DNA of 53,959 nucleotides from Clostridium sp. Its GTDB lineage: Bacteria; Bacillota; Clostridia; Lachnospirales; Lachnospiraceae. The stretch covers positions 1 to 53,959 of the forward strand of contig JAMPEW010000019.1 in the NCBI GenBank assembly GCA_023664775.1, written 5' to 3'. The notes beneath the pieces are model-generated. The model saw nothing but the letters and a program-made list of their open reading frames with translations, made no database searches and had not been told where the DNA came from. A program made the translations under genes and the position numbers. Below, in pieces: positions 32,570-41,852 of this stretch; positions within the stretch are counted from its first letter, which is position 1; each line of letters begins with the position of its first letter.

Positions 32570-34531
32570 TCACAATGTTAATTTAATCTCCTCAAGCTCA
32601 CAAAGCCACACATGAACCGAAGCGTCACTTGGCATACGCCAGTCTCCCCTCGGGGAAAGGCATACGCTTCCCACCTTTACGCCGTCAGGCATACAGCTTC
32701 GCTTAAACTGCTGTGAGAAAAATCTTTTGTAAAAGGTCTTTAGCCATTTCAGTATTGTTTTATCGTCATAGAAGCCGTCAAATGTCCTTACAGCCATATG
32801 GTAAATTTTCTTAGGCGTAAAGCCGTATCTGATAATATAGTACATAAAGAAATCATGAAGCTCATACGGTCCTACAAAATCCTCCGTTTTTTGGGCAATG
32901 TTTCCATCCTTGTCAGGTGGAAGAAGCTCAGGACTTATCGGGGTCGCGATAATGTCACGAAGCACCTCTGTGCTTTCAGGGAAAATGTCATGACAAATGA
33001 CGCTGTCAATCATCCATTTCACAAGTGTTTTCGGTATGCTTGCATTTACGCCGTACATACTCATCTGATCTGCGTTGTAGGTGCACCAGCCAAGGGCAAG
33101 CTCGCTTAAATCTCCCGTTCCAACCACGATTGCGCCTATCTTATTTGCATAGTCCATAAGCACCTGCGTCCGTTCCCTTGCCTGCACGTTTTCAAAGGTT
33201 ACGTCCTTTATTTCCACGTCATGTCCAATATCTGCATAATGCCTAAGACATGCCTCCTTAATGGAGATGGTTTTCGTTTCAATTCCAAGCGTTTCCATAA
33301 GCTTTAAGGAATTGTGATAGGTTCTGTCACTTGTTCCAAATGCGGGCATAGTGATTCCCACAAGGTTGCTCATTGGAAGCCCAAGCTCCTTTAGGGTTTT
33401 GGCACATACGAGAAGCGTAAGCGTTGAATCCATGCCGCCTGATACGCCTACAACCATTTTTCCCCCTGTAACGCTAAGACGCTTGGCAAGTCCGCTTACC
33501 TGCATTTTAAATATATCGTTACAGCGTGCAAGACGCTTGTTTTCATTTTCAGGAATAAACGGGTGCCGCAAAATACCGTAGAGAGTTCCGTCAGAGCCAA
33601 GCTCTGTATCTCTTACATATATTTCCCTGATGTCATTGTTTTTACAGTAGGCGGAGTAAGCGTCCTTATAGGTTTTACCCTTCAGCCTGTCAGCCCGTAT
33701 TTTCCCCATGTCAATATCGCAGACAAGCATATAGTCATTGTCTGCAATGGTTTCATTTTCTTTTAGGACACGTCCGTTTTCAACAACCATGGAATGTCCT
33801 GAAAAAACCAAATCCGTTGTCGACTCCCCTGCTCCTGCGGAAGTATATACATAGGTACACATCAGGGAAACAGACTTGCTCTTTACAAGATTTCTCCTAA
33901 ATTCACGCTTTCCTATGGTGTCATTGCTTGCAGAAAGATTTAAAATAAGCTCTGCGCCTGAAACGGTCTGCCATGTGGACGGCGATATAGGCGCCCACAT
34001 ATCCTCGCATATTTCAGCACCGATGATAAGTCTTCCGCCAAAATTATATATGATGTTGTTTCCTACAGGCACAACATAGTCGTCCACGCCATAGGCTGCG
34101 TCAGATGAAATTATCTCCTCACTCTCAAGGTCGCCTGCATAGGAAAACCACCGTTTCTCATAAAACTCGTTATAATTCGGGATAAAGGACTTAATATTGA
34201 TACCGCATATCCTTCCCTTGTGTAAAATATATGCGCTGTTAAAAAGCTGATGCTCAATTTTACATGGTGCGCCTATGGCAATTACCATGTCAAGGTCCTT
34301 GGTTTCCCGCAGTATACGTCCCACTGCCTCCCTGCATTTTTCAAGGAGAATTTCCTGAAAAAATAAATCGGCGCACGTATAGCCTGTGATGCAAAGCTCA
34401 GGAAAGCATATGACGTCAGCCTCCTTATTTCCTGCCTTATTTATCATATCCAAAATACGTTCCGTATTATATTCCACATCTGCAACCTTTACGTCAGGCA
34501 CCGCTGTACATACCCTGTAATAATCAAACAT
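32570..34531 (-). CDS. nadE: Glutamine-dependent NAD+ synthetase
   Basis: A 653-residue two-domain enzyme that amidates deamido-NAD using glutamine. The N-terminal nitrilase-type glutaminase has Glu45 (CFPELCITGY) and Cys175 (GAEICEDMW). The C-terminal synthetase has the PP-loop VVGVSGGMDSTLTLL (about residues 360-374), GTGDLSELALGWCTYN and the ending region GDWRMP. The length matches the long glutamine-using form. It follows recU by 1 base. Confidence 0.97.
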   Translation of the reverse strand: MFDYYRVCTAVPDVKVADVEYNTERILDMINKAGNKEADVICFPELCITGYTCADLFFQEILLEKCREAVGRILRETKDLDMVIAIGAPCKIEHQLFNSAYILHKGRICGINIKSFIPNYNEFYEKRWFSYAGDLESEEIISSDAAYGVDDYVVPVGNNIIYNFGGRLIIGAEICEDMWAPISPSTWQTVSGAELILNLSASNDTIGKREFRRNLVKSKSVSLMCTYVYTSAGAGESTTDLVFSGHSMVVENGRVLKENETIADNDYMLVCDIDMGKIRADRLKGKTYKDAYSAYCKNNDIREIYVRDTELGSDGTLYGILRHPFIPENENKRLARCNDIFKMQVSGLAKRLSVTGGKMVVGVSGGMDSTLTLLVCAKTLKELGLPMSNLVGITMPAFGTSDRTYHNSLKLMETLGIETKTISIKEACLRHYADIGHDVEIKDVTFENVQARERTQVLMDYANKIGAIVVGTGDLSELALGWCTYNADQMSMYGVNASIPKTLVKWMIDSVICHDIFPESTEVLRDIIATPISPELLPPDKDGNIAQKTEDFVGPYELHDFFMYYIIRYGFTPKKIYHMAVRTFDGFYDDKTILKWLKTFYKRFFSQQFKRSCMPDGVKVGSVCLSPRGDWRMPSDASVHVWLCELEEIKLTL

Positions 34532-34532
34532 A

Positions 34533-35063
34533 TTATCTCTCCTTTAAATCTAATTGTAAGCCCTTTAAATAGTGAACCAAGGCTCCCTGCTCCTGCCTTA
34601 TGAAATATTCGTCAGAAAGCTCCTCATACTTAAAATTCTTAGGATGCCCCTGTTTTATCCGTTTTATGTATTCCTCAAGCTCGGAAAACCGCATATAGTA
34701 AAAATCATTTCTTGCCGTAAACATGATAATGAGAAAGCTGATACCCTGCTGCTTTTCAAAATCACGCATAAACGCAATCTGATGTTCATGTATGTTCCGC
34801 ATATTGAAGGTGTCCGTCGCACATTCCTTTGCGTCAAAGCAGATAGGAACCCCCTGCACAACCCCTATATAGTCAACGGTTGAGTCCTTCTCAAAATAAG
34901 CTAGGGAAATGTTGCCGTTTTCCTTATCTATTTTAACAGGTGTAATCGGTGTGGGGATTTTCTGTACAAGTCCAAGTCCCTTTTCCCTGTATAATTCATT
35001 TGTATGGTTGATAAGCTCCTCAAGGGTTGACCCCCTAAGACCTCTTGAATTCCACGTTGCCAT
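34533..35063 (-). CDS. recU: Holliday junction resolvase RecU
   Basis: A 176-residue Firmicutes-type junction-resolving nuclease. The N-terminus MATWNSRGLRGSTLEELIN, the active site DYIGVVQGVPICFDAKEC (D...E-x-K type) and the middle HQIAFMRDFEKQQGISFLI are characteristic. An upstream frame extension to 35093 is not supported. The ATG at 35063 follows AGGAG by 5 bases. In Bacillus recU pairs with a PBP1 gene; here it is followed by nadE. Confidence 0.93.
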   Translation of the reverse strand: MATWNSRGLRGSTLEELINHTNELYREKGLGLVQKIPTPITPVKIDKENGNISLAYFEKDSTVDYIGVVQGVPICFDAKECATDTFNMRNIHEHQIAFMRDFEKQQGISFLIIMFTARNDFYYMRFSELEEYIKRIKQGHPKNFKYEELSDEYFIRQEQGALVHYLKGLQLDLKER

Positions 35064-35138
35064 ATTTTCTCCTAAAAATATCTTAATGTTCAAAAGCTAA
35101 AATGAATTTTTATTATGCACAAAATTTCATATAATATA

Positions 35139-35447
35139 TCACTTACAGGTCATTGTTTCCAATAAATCATCATTATAGGGAGAGATAGTTTCCCCAAATG
35201 CCTTTCGTGCTAAAATAACCGTATCTATATCAAGCATAATTCCTACCTCATTTAGATTTTCAAGCATATTTTCTAATGCAATTTCGCTCTCTCCATATTT
35301 TATAAGCTCCATTGCTTCTGATATTACTGCTTCAATATATGCTGCTTTATGATACGATCCTCGTTCATCATAAACGATTGTGTTTCCATCCGCTTTTTTT
35401 AATTCTTCAATTTGCAAAATAAAACGGTTTAAAAATTCTTTATTCAT
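35139..35447 (-). CDS. Small protein resembling MafI-type immunity proteins
   Basis: A 102-residue helical protein. The segment ELIKYGESEIALENMLENL followed by a helix around VILARKAFGE resembles the conserved pattern of MafI-like immunity proteins of polymorphic toxin systems. This comes from recall, not a search. The ribosome site is poor. No toxin gene is adjacent, so it would be an orphan immunity gene. Base composition is more AT-rich than in the flanking housekeeping genes. Confidence 0.6.
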   Translation of the reverse strand: MNKEFLNRFILQIEELKKADGNTIVYDERGSYHKAAYIEAVISEAMELIKYGESEIALENMLENLNEVGIMLDIDTVILARKAFGETISPYNDDLLETMTCK

Positions 35448-35551
35448 TTCAAAAATCTATGATGTTCAAAGATGAAAACATCTATTTTCCTTTCTTATGA
35501 GATATGTACTAATTTAGCTATTAATCGGGATCAGCCAGATGCGGTACAATT

Positions 35552-36025
35552 TCAACAATCATATGCGTAATAATCTTTTATCCCAATTCCAATTGTTGTC
35601 CAATAATCTTCATCCTCATTATCATCATCTTTCCATATACCAACACTAATGCCCAAAAAACCATAGGAATCAGATTCACTATCATCAATCATATCATTGT
35701 TGTATTCAGACAAAATAGTAACTAATTCATTCATATTAATATCAAATGCAGATACACCATAAATATATGGCTTCAATAATCCTTCATGTCCTGCAAGAAA
35801 TTCTATAAATTCAAGATTGCCGTTTTTATCATAATCTAATGCCAATTCTGAATCATAATAATAGTGACGCCATGTTTCGCCTCCATATTGCAAGAAAATA
35901 TTTTCCGGATTACCTAATAATTTCATAATATGTTGTTTATTGTCTCCAAGGTATATCTCTTTTCCATCAAATACCATTTTTTCTAACGGAAACAAATCAA
36001 TCTTTATTCTTTCGCTTTTTTCCAT
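35552..36025 (-). CDS. Hypothetical protein of an accessory islet
   Basis: A 157-residue acidic, Tyr-rich soluble protein (IKIDLFPLEKMVFDGKEIYL, KLLGNPENIF, YYYDSELALDYDKNGNLEFIE). I recall similar uncharacterised proteins, often near toxin loci, but know no function. The C-terminus ends KDYYAYDC. In the overlapping frame, sequence past the stop reads MIVEIVPHLADPD-stop, possibly a gene scar. It starts 1 base after the membrane protein gene. Confidence 0.65.
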   Translation of the reverse strand: MEKSERIKIDLFPLEKMVFDGKEIYLGDNKQHIMKLLGNPENIFLQYGGETWRHYYYDSELALDYDKNGNLEFIEFLAGHEGLLKPYIYGVSAFDINMNELVTILSEYNNDMIDDSESDSYGFLGISVGIWKDDDNEDEDYWTTIGIGIKDYYAYDC

Positions 36026-36026
36026 A

Positions 36027-36419
36027 TTATGTTCCGTCCTTTCTTAGCACTTTGACTATATATTTAATCATATTTGTAATGAAAAGCAAAATAAGAAGCA
36101 ACAACAAAAAGGAAAAATATATAAACATACCAAGCTCCATGAAGCCCGATGACGTTTGCCAAATATTGAATCGTTCCAATATCAATATTAATATGCCTTG
36201 TAATATTACACACAATGCATATATTAATATTGTATTCCTAGAAATATAATGCCCCTTGTATCTGACTAAGTAAAATATGAATAAGCACATCAAAATGATA
36301 GCACTAACTATTAAAACAGCATCTGCATAGTCATTGACATTAACTATTAAAAATAAAAATAAGACAATATTACTAATTCCTGTTACAATTTTTTCCACCT
36401 GTGCCTCCAAGTGCATCAT
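36027..36419 (-). CDS. Four-helix membrane protein of the accessory islet
   Basis: A protein of about 130 residues with four hydrophobic helices (about residues 13-30, 35-52, 63-80, 92-117) and a basic C-terminus (VKVLRKDGT). No family recognised. Two ATGs (36419, 36416) and a TTG (36431) are possible starts, none with a clear ribosome site, so the 5' end may be damaged or reached by coupling. Its stop is 1 base before the next gene. Confidence 0.55.
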   Translation of the reverse strand: MMHLEAQVEKIVTGISNIVLFLFLIVNVNDYADAVLIVSAIILMCLFIFYLVRYKGHYISRNTILIYALCVILQGILILILERFNIWQTSSGFMELGMFIYFSFLLLLLILLFITNMIKYIVKVLRKDGT

Positions 36420-36489
36420 ATTCACGTTCAAGTTATTTGTTTTTAGGTTTTTCCTTCATATTACTTTACATAATATTTTTATGGTTTAT

Positions 36490-37602
36490 TCATTGCATAT
36501 GATACCGCAAATGCTCGCCCCCGCATATATCCTGAAACAGCTTCGGCAGCGGGTCGTCGATTACGGTTTTATCAGGCAAAATCACCTGTCCCGCATGAAG
36601 AAGCTGGCTTTTTAAGCCATATTTATTCCTAAAATAAGCATTAACAGACGCATCACCATACTTAACGTCCCCGATTACAGGATGTCCAAGTGCACGAAGC
36701 CCTGCCCTTATCTGATGGGATTTCCCCGTAATTAAATGGATTTTAAGAAGGGTATATGTTCCGTTGCTGCTTAGCGGGGTAAAATATGTTTCAATATAAT
36801 CATACTCCTCTTTTCGCAAATGGCTTTTTTGCGTTTTCCCTTTTATAACAGCGTCATTTTTTACTGCGGCGTTTTTTTCAAATACATCTGCACTTACAAT
36901 TTCAGACATATTTTTATCGCTGTCCTTTTTGATATATGCCCTTTGCTCCGTCTCCTGATCCAGCAAGCCCTTCACAACAGCAAAATAATATTTTTCAACC
37001 TCTCTTGTCCTTAAAATTCTTGACAGATACTGGCTTCCCTTCAGGGAAATTCCTGCAAGGATAATGCCCGACGTATTTCTGTCTAAGCGGTTGCACACGG
37101 AGGGCTTAAAGGTGCTGTCGGAAGGTACAAGTCCCTCCTTTTGACAGTAATCGGCTATCATCTCGTTTATGCTGTAATCGCCAGCCTTTGCCTTTTGTGA
37201 AAGTACCCCTGCATCCTTGTGGACTGCAAGAATGTCACTCGTTTTATATAAAATATTAAGATTGCTATAATTTTGTTTTTTCCTTGCCACATGATTAAAA
37301 ATTGCAGTGCCTGACATATCATCATATTTCGGATTTGCCGGTCTGCTTTTCTTGTCAAATCCAGCACCTGTACTATCTGTCTGCTTTTTAAATTTACCGA
37401 TTGTTTCCTCGGACAAAAAAAGCGTTACAATGTCATTGTCTGCAAGTATTTCATCTCCCGCCGCCTTCTTGCCATTTAACGTAATATTCTTTTTGCGAAG
37501 CATCTTGTATACAAATGAGGAAGGTGCAGCATCTAAATATTTCATAAGATATTTATTTAATCTTTGCCCTGCATCATTTGCTAAAATCTGAATCTCTCTC
37601 AT
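36490..37602 (-). CDS. RluA-family pseudouridine synthase with S4 domain
   Basis: A 370-residue protein. The N-terminal S4 domain (GQRLNKYLMKYL, MLRKKNITLNGKK) is followed by the catalytic domain with the Asp in CNRLDRNTSGIILAG and the motif LITGKSHQIRAGLRALGHPVIGD, read as two parts. It is a second, distinct paralogue of the rluD product at 3.4 kb and nearer to RluC types. An insert of about 50 residues rich in Lys and Asn precedes the last catalytic half. The exact rRNA uridines are not predictable. Confidence 0.9.
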   Translation of the reverse strand: MREIQILANDAGQRLNKYLMKYLDAAPSSFVYKMLRKKNITLNGKKAAGDEILADNDIVTLFLSEETIGKFKKQTDSTGAGFDKKSRPANPKYDDMSGTAIFNHVARKKQNYSNLNILYKTSDILAVHKDAGVLSQKAKAGDYSINEMIADYCQKEGLVPSDSTFKPSVCNRLDRNTSGIILAGISLKGSQYLSRILRTREVEKYYFAVVKGLLDQETEQRAYIKKDSDKNMSEIVSADVFEKNAAVKNDAVIKGKTQKSHLRKEEYDYIETYFTPLSSNGTYTLLKIHLITGKSHQIRAGLRALGHPVIGDVKYGDASVNAYFRNKYGLKSQLLHAGQVILPDKTVIDDPLPKLFQDICGGEHLRYHMQ

Positions 37603-37681
37603 ATCATACCCTTATTGTAATTACACTATATTAGAATAGCCATTTGGAAACAATTTACCTAAAATATACTTGCCGATTCCC

Positions 37682-38257
37682 CTATATGCTCATCTCTAAA
37701 ATTGTTTTTGCTATATGCTTATCGATGCTCCTGTTTCTGTCATTTGCCTCGCTTATGGAGTCTGCCTTTTTGATATATGCCTTTACATCGGAAAAAACAT
37801 AGATGGAATAATTGTATTTGCTGTCGGAAATACAGCCCGCAAGCCATTTTTCATAGTCCTTTTTCGTTTCGTCAAAGTGCTTGTCCATCGCAAGGGCACA
37901 TAGTTTTCCGTTTTTTACACATATGGACTGATAAAACCGCATGCCCTCATATCTTGAAATGGCAACATCATAAAGCAGGATTCCATGTTCATTTTTAATT
38001 CCGTCCCTGATGCTTTTGTAATCCTCCTCAGCAAGGGGCTTAAATGTTACGCACATAATAAATGCAATAAAAAACTTTGCAAGGGGAAGCGCCAAAAGGA
38101 TTGCAAAAACTACAATAACCCTGCTTGTTGAGCCCCACAAAAGCAGCATTGTTATAACAATAAATTCAATCATTGCCGCAAATACAATGACGCCAATCAG
38201 CTTACCCAGCCTATAATATTTCAGATAACCATATTCGCCCTTTTCATGCTTTTTCAT
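37682..38257 (-). CDS. Hypothetical two-helix membrane protein
   Basis: A 191-residue protein with two membrane helices (about residues 20-42 and 46-70) and a soluble C-terminal half of about 120 residues (YEGMRFYQSICVKNGKLCAL, KYNYSIYVFSDVKAYIKKA). No family recognised. The ATG directly abuts the stop of the methyltransferase gene (TAAATG), so it is translationally coupled to it. Confidence 0.75.
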   Translation of the reverse strand: MKKHEKGEYGYLKYYRLGKLIGVIVFAAMIEFIVITMLLLWGSTSRVIVVFAILLALPLAKFFIAFIMCVTFKPLAEEDYKSIRDGIKNEHGILLYDVAISRYEGMRFYQSICVKNGKLCALAMDKHFDETKKDYEKWLAGCISDSKYNYSIYVFSDVKAYIKKADSISEANDRNRSIDKHIAKTILEMSI

Positions 38258-39679
38258 TTAAGTAAGTCTCCATCCCGGAAGATATTTATTTTTTAAGACG
38301 CCGTTATTTAGCTTTCCCCAGCCTAAAGGATAGCCGTCAACCAAAACGAGCGCCCAGCCATTTTTACCCTCCGCATCTATCGTCTCGCCCTTTAAGTATT
38401 TTGTTACCCTGATATCGCCACAGGATAACTTAATGGTATTTTTGTAATCATTGCCTGAAAGCCACATTGCAAATGCCTGGCTTGGCTCAAAACGGTTTTT
38501 CTTTATCTCGCCAACAAAAAGACCGCAGCGCAATATCCGAAGTCCCCGAACCTCTGGAAAGCACTCAGGTATATAATAAAGCTTGTCCTGTGAAGCTTCA
38601 AAGCGTGAAAAATCAAAGGTGCGGTTCATTCCTTTAAAAAATTCAGTTACCTCATCTGTAAGCCTTGAAGCTCTTATTTGATAGGAACCTATATCATGCG
38701 TTGATTTATCGTTATTTTCAAAGCCATAAGCCGCCTTATTATGTTCGGAACAATCGTTTTTGCTTCCATCACCCTTTTTTACAAGGCACACAAAATGTCC
38801 CTCGCCCTCTAATCTTTGCGGCCAAAGCCTGACACATTTTTTTAGATCGGCATTATTTGTATTTCCCCACTCAGGATGTCCCCCGTCAAATGCCTCCCAT
38901 CTGTCAAATTCACAGAGGGAGAGCCTTTCATCTAAGGAAAGCATATACTCAACCGACTGCTCATTTTCCATGGGGGAAAATGTACAGGTAGAATAAACAA
39001 GCTTGCCGCCGGGCTTTAGCATGTCAACGGCATAACCGACAATTTCCCTCTGTAGTTTTGCAAAGCTTTCGTTTTTATCATCAGTCCATGCCGTAACCAT
39101 GGAGGTGGATTTACGGAACATGCCCTCCCCCGAGCACGGTGCGTCAATCAGTATTTTGTCAAAAAATTCAAAAAAGCGTTCCTTCAGCTTATGGGGAGCT
39201 TCACTTATGACAAGTGCATTTCCTATGCCGAACAGCTCCATATTTTTCAGCAGTGCCTTTGCCCGCGAAGCGCTTATGTCGTTGGAAACTAAAAGCCCCG
39301 TACCGTTTAACTTTGCTCCAAGCTCCGTTGATTTGCCGCCGGGCGCTGCACATAAATCCAAAATCTTGTCCTGCTTACATACCGGAAGCACGTTTGCAGG
39401 CGTCATCGCACTTGGCTCCTGAATATAATAAAGCCCTGCATAGTAATACGGATGCTTGGAGGGCTTATCAAGCGTTTCATCATAATAAAAGCCGTTTTCA
39501 CACCATGGTACGGCTTTTAGGTGAAACGGATTTATTTTAAGGAAGTCCGAAACACTGATTTTCATGGTATTAATTCTAATGCCATGAAACATAGGCGCAT
39601 CAAGGCACTTTTCATACTGCTCATATTCGTTACCGAGAAGTGCTCTCATATTTGCTTCAAATTTCTTTGGTAATTCCAT
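38258..39679 (-). CDS. RsmF/RsmB-type rRNA cytosine-C5 methyltransferase
   Basis: A 473-residue NOP2/Sun-family enzyme that methylates C5 of a cytosine in 16S rRNA using SAM. Motifs: QEPSAMTPANVLPV, SAM-binding LDLCAAPGGKSTELG, motif IV DAPCSGEGMFRKS and motif VI with the catalytic Cys in VYSTCTFSPMENE. The C-terminal PUA-like RNA-binding region (KYLKGETID, VLVDGYPLGWGKL) matches RsmF. It lies 8 bases downstream of hflX. Confidence 0.93.
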   Translation of the reverse strand: MELPKKFEANMRALLGNEYEQYEKCLDAPMFHGIRINTMKISVSDFLKINPFHLKAVPWCENGFYYDETLDKPSKHPYYYAGLYYIQEPSAMTPANVLPVCKQDKILDLCAAPGGKSTELGAKLNGTGLLVSNDISASRAKALLKNMELFGIGNALVISEAPHKLKERFFEFFDKILIDAPCSGEGMFRKSTSMVTAWTDDKNESFAKLQREIVGYAVDMLKPGGKLVYSTCTFSPMENEQSVEYMLSLDERLSLCEFDRWEAFDGGHPEWGNTNNADLKKCVRLWPQRLEGEGHFVCLVKKGDGSKNDCSEHNKAAYGFENNDKSTHDIGSYQIRASRLTDEVTEFFKGMNRTFDFSRFEASQDKLYYIPECFPEVRGLRILRCGLFVGEIKKNRFEPSQAFAMWLSGNDYKNTIKLSCGDIRVTKYLKGETIDAEGKNGWALVLVDGYPLGWGKLNNGVLKNKYLPGWRLT

Positions 39680-39687
39680 AAAAATAG

Positions 39688-40920
39688 CTATATATCAATC
39701 GTTTTATCCGCATAGGCCCTGATATATATACCGTCCTCTCTGTAGTCTTCCTCTAATATTGTTCCCGATTTTCTGATACGGTTAATCATTCCTGCGTCAT
39801 TGTAAGAAATCAGCTTTTCAATGTAATTTCTGCTCTTTAAGACCTCTGCTTCAATTACAGCCGAAAGCTTATCAAATCCCTTTTCATGCTTTGCGGCAAT
39901 ATAAACAGTCTCCTCCGCCTTAAAATCCTTTATGACAGGCATCTGCCCGACCTTATCAATCTTGTTAAAGGCAGTTATGATAGGCTTATCCTGTATGCCG
40001 AGTCTGCCTAAGGTATCATATACCGTAGCAATCTGCTCATCTGCATTTGGGTTGGAAATATCAACAACATGGAGAATAATATCCGCATATTTTGCTTCCT
40101 CAAGTGTTGAACGGAATGCATTAATCAGGTGATGGGGCAGCTTTTTTATAAAGCCTACCGTATCGGTTATGATTATTTCCTGACCGTTGCCAAGGGTATA
40201 GCTTCTTGATGTAGGGTCAAGCGTGGCAAACAGCTTATCCTCCTCCAAAACGCCCGCAAGGGTAAGATGGTTTAAAAGCGTTGATTTTCCTGCATTTGTA
40301 TAGCCTACAATCGCAACTACGGGAAGGCTTCCGTTGATACGCTGCTTGCGCATGACCTCCCTGTGCTGCTTGACATCCTCAAGCTCCCTTCCCAGCTGTG
40401 CGATACGCTCTTTTATGATACGTCTGTCAACCTCAAGCTTTTTTTCACCGGGTCCCCTTGTACCGATACCTCCGCCAAGCCTTGACAGGGAGCTTCTCAT
40501 TCCCACAAGCCTGGAGGAACGATATCTAAGCTGTGCAAGCTCGATTTGTATTTTGCCCTCCTTCGTGGAGGCTCTTGATGCAAAAATATCCAGTATGACG
40601 GTTGTACGGTCAATGATTTTTGTATCAATCAGCTCCTCAAGATTTTTAATTTGCATGGGACTAAGCTCATCATCAGAGCAAACCCCTGTCGCTCCAAGCT
40701 CCTCCACAAGTGCTTTTAGCTCCAGCGTCTTACCTGAACCGATATAGGTGGCTTTGTCTATGCTTTCCTTTTTCTGTATCATCCTTCCGACCACAACCCC
40801 GCCTGCAGTTTTAATAAGCTCCTCAAGCTCATCCAAATTAGCATCAATATCCTGTCCGTCGTCAAGGTCAACACTTAACAGTATTATTTTTTCTGTAATT
40901 TCGTCTGTGTTATACATCAT
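39688..40920 (-). CDS. hflX: Ribosome-associated GTPase HflX
   Basis: A 410-residue GTPase that splits stalled ribosomes, mainly in stress. The N-terminal HflX domain has GGVVVGRMIQKKESIDKATY, read in part, and GTRGPGEKKLEVDRR. The G domain has GYTNAGKSTLLNHL (G1), DTVGFI (G3) and NKID (G4). Two ATGs, 40920 and 40917, are equally possible. In the same strand run is another ribosome-acting GTPase (43.1-45.6 kb). Confidence 0.95.
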   Translation of the reverse strand: MMYNTDEITEKIILLSVDLDDGQDIDANLDELEELIKTAGGVVVGRMIQKKESIDKATYIGSGKTLELKALVEELGATGVCSDDELSPMQIKNLEELIDTKIIDRTTVILDIFASRASTKEGKIQIELAQLRYRSSRLVGMRSSLSRLGGGIGTRGPGEKKLEVDRRIIKERIAQLGRELEDVKQHREVMRKQRINGSLPVVAIVGYTNAGKSTLLNHLTLAGVLEEDKLFATLDPTSRSYTLGNGQEIIITDTVGFIKKLPHHLINAFRSTLEEAKYADIILHVVDISNPNADEQIATVYDTLGRLGIQDKPIITAFNKIDKVGQMPVIKDFKAEETVYIAAKHEKGFDKLSAVIEAEVLKSRNYIEKLISYNDAGMINRIRKSGTILEEDYREDGIYIRAYADKTIDI

Positions 40921-40994
40921 ATCGCACCATTACTTTACATAATATTATTATTGTCATCTGATAATTTGCCACTACAATTAAATAACGAACCCTC

Positions 40995-41849
40995 TTAATT
41001 CAGATTGTATATGTCATGTACAACCTCTGTGTCAACATTTACCCTTGTGTATAGAAAATCATACAGCTCTCTCCCTGCCGCATCATTCGGATATTTTCCG
41101 ATGTATTCCTCCGCAAGAGAAAATGCTTTTTCGTAATTTTGTAATTTGCTGTAGGACATAATCCGAAGGTATAACAAATCATCCGTATACTCGTCACTTA
41201 TGTCAAGATGAGCCTCTATGTAGGAAAGCGCTTTGTTGTAATCCTCTATCTGCATGTAATAGGCGGCATATTTGTACGCAATCTTTCCCGATGTTCCGTA
41301 TATACTCGTGTATATGTCGTAATATTGAATCATATTTTCATAGTCGCCGTTTTTTTCATAGCAATTTGCCGCATAAAGGCTCATTTCCGTATAGCCCTTA
41401 TCTACAGCCTGTGCAAAAACAGCCGCATTGCTTCCGTAATTGCCATTTGCATAGCTTTCAAGACAAAGGGACAGATTTTGCAAAAACTTAATGCTGTCAT
41501 TGTTATAATATTTGTCATTGTAATCCGTTAAAATCCTGCCGTATGCGTCATAAGCATCATGGAACTGATTTAAACGGATATGACAGTCAGCCTTATACAT
41601 CAAAATGTCAATGTCCGCTTCCTTTGAAAACCACTGCTTACAGGAAAGTGCGTCATCAAAATACTCTATTGCCTGTGTGTAGTCTGCATTATGATAGCAC
41701 GCTACCCCCTTATCCCGATAGCTGTATTTTTTTGTAAAAAGATGCGGTATGCTTATCAGCAGCATAAGGGCAATGATTACTGCAAAGGTTGTCCTTACAA
41801 TAATCTGCGACCTTCGTTCCAGTTGTTTTTTCCGTCTTTGTTTATTCAT
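40995..41849 (-). CDS. Membrane-anchored TPR protein
   Basis: A 284-residue protein with a very basic N-terminus, one membrane segment (about residues 18-36) and about six tetratricopeptide-like repeats (YHNADYTQAIEYFDDALSC, YEKNGDYENMIQYYDIY, QIEDYNKALSYIEAHL, LQNYEKAFSLAEEYIGKYP). TPRs scaffold protein complexes. The domain faces outside if the single helix is a signal anchor. It is 3 bases downstream of the VanY-like gene, suggesting a shared envelope role. Confidence 0.85.
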   Translation of the reverse strand: MNKQRRKKQLERRSQIIVRTTFAVIIALMLLISIPHLFTKKYSYRDKGVACYHNADYTQAIEYFDDALSCKQWFSKEADIDILMYKADCHIRLNQFHDAYDAYGRILTDYNDKYYNNDSIKFLQNLSLCLESYANGNYGSNAAVFAQAVDKGYTEMSLYAANCYEKNGDYENMIQYYDIYTSIYGTSGKIAYKYAAYYMQIEDYNKALSYIEAHLDISDEYTDDLLYLRIMSYSKLQNYEKAFSLAEEYIGKYPNDAAGRELYDFLYTRVNVDTEVVHDIYNLN

Positions 41850-41852
41850 ACT

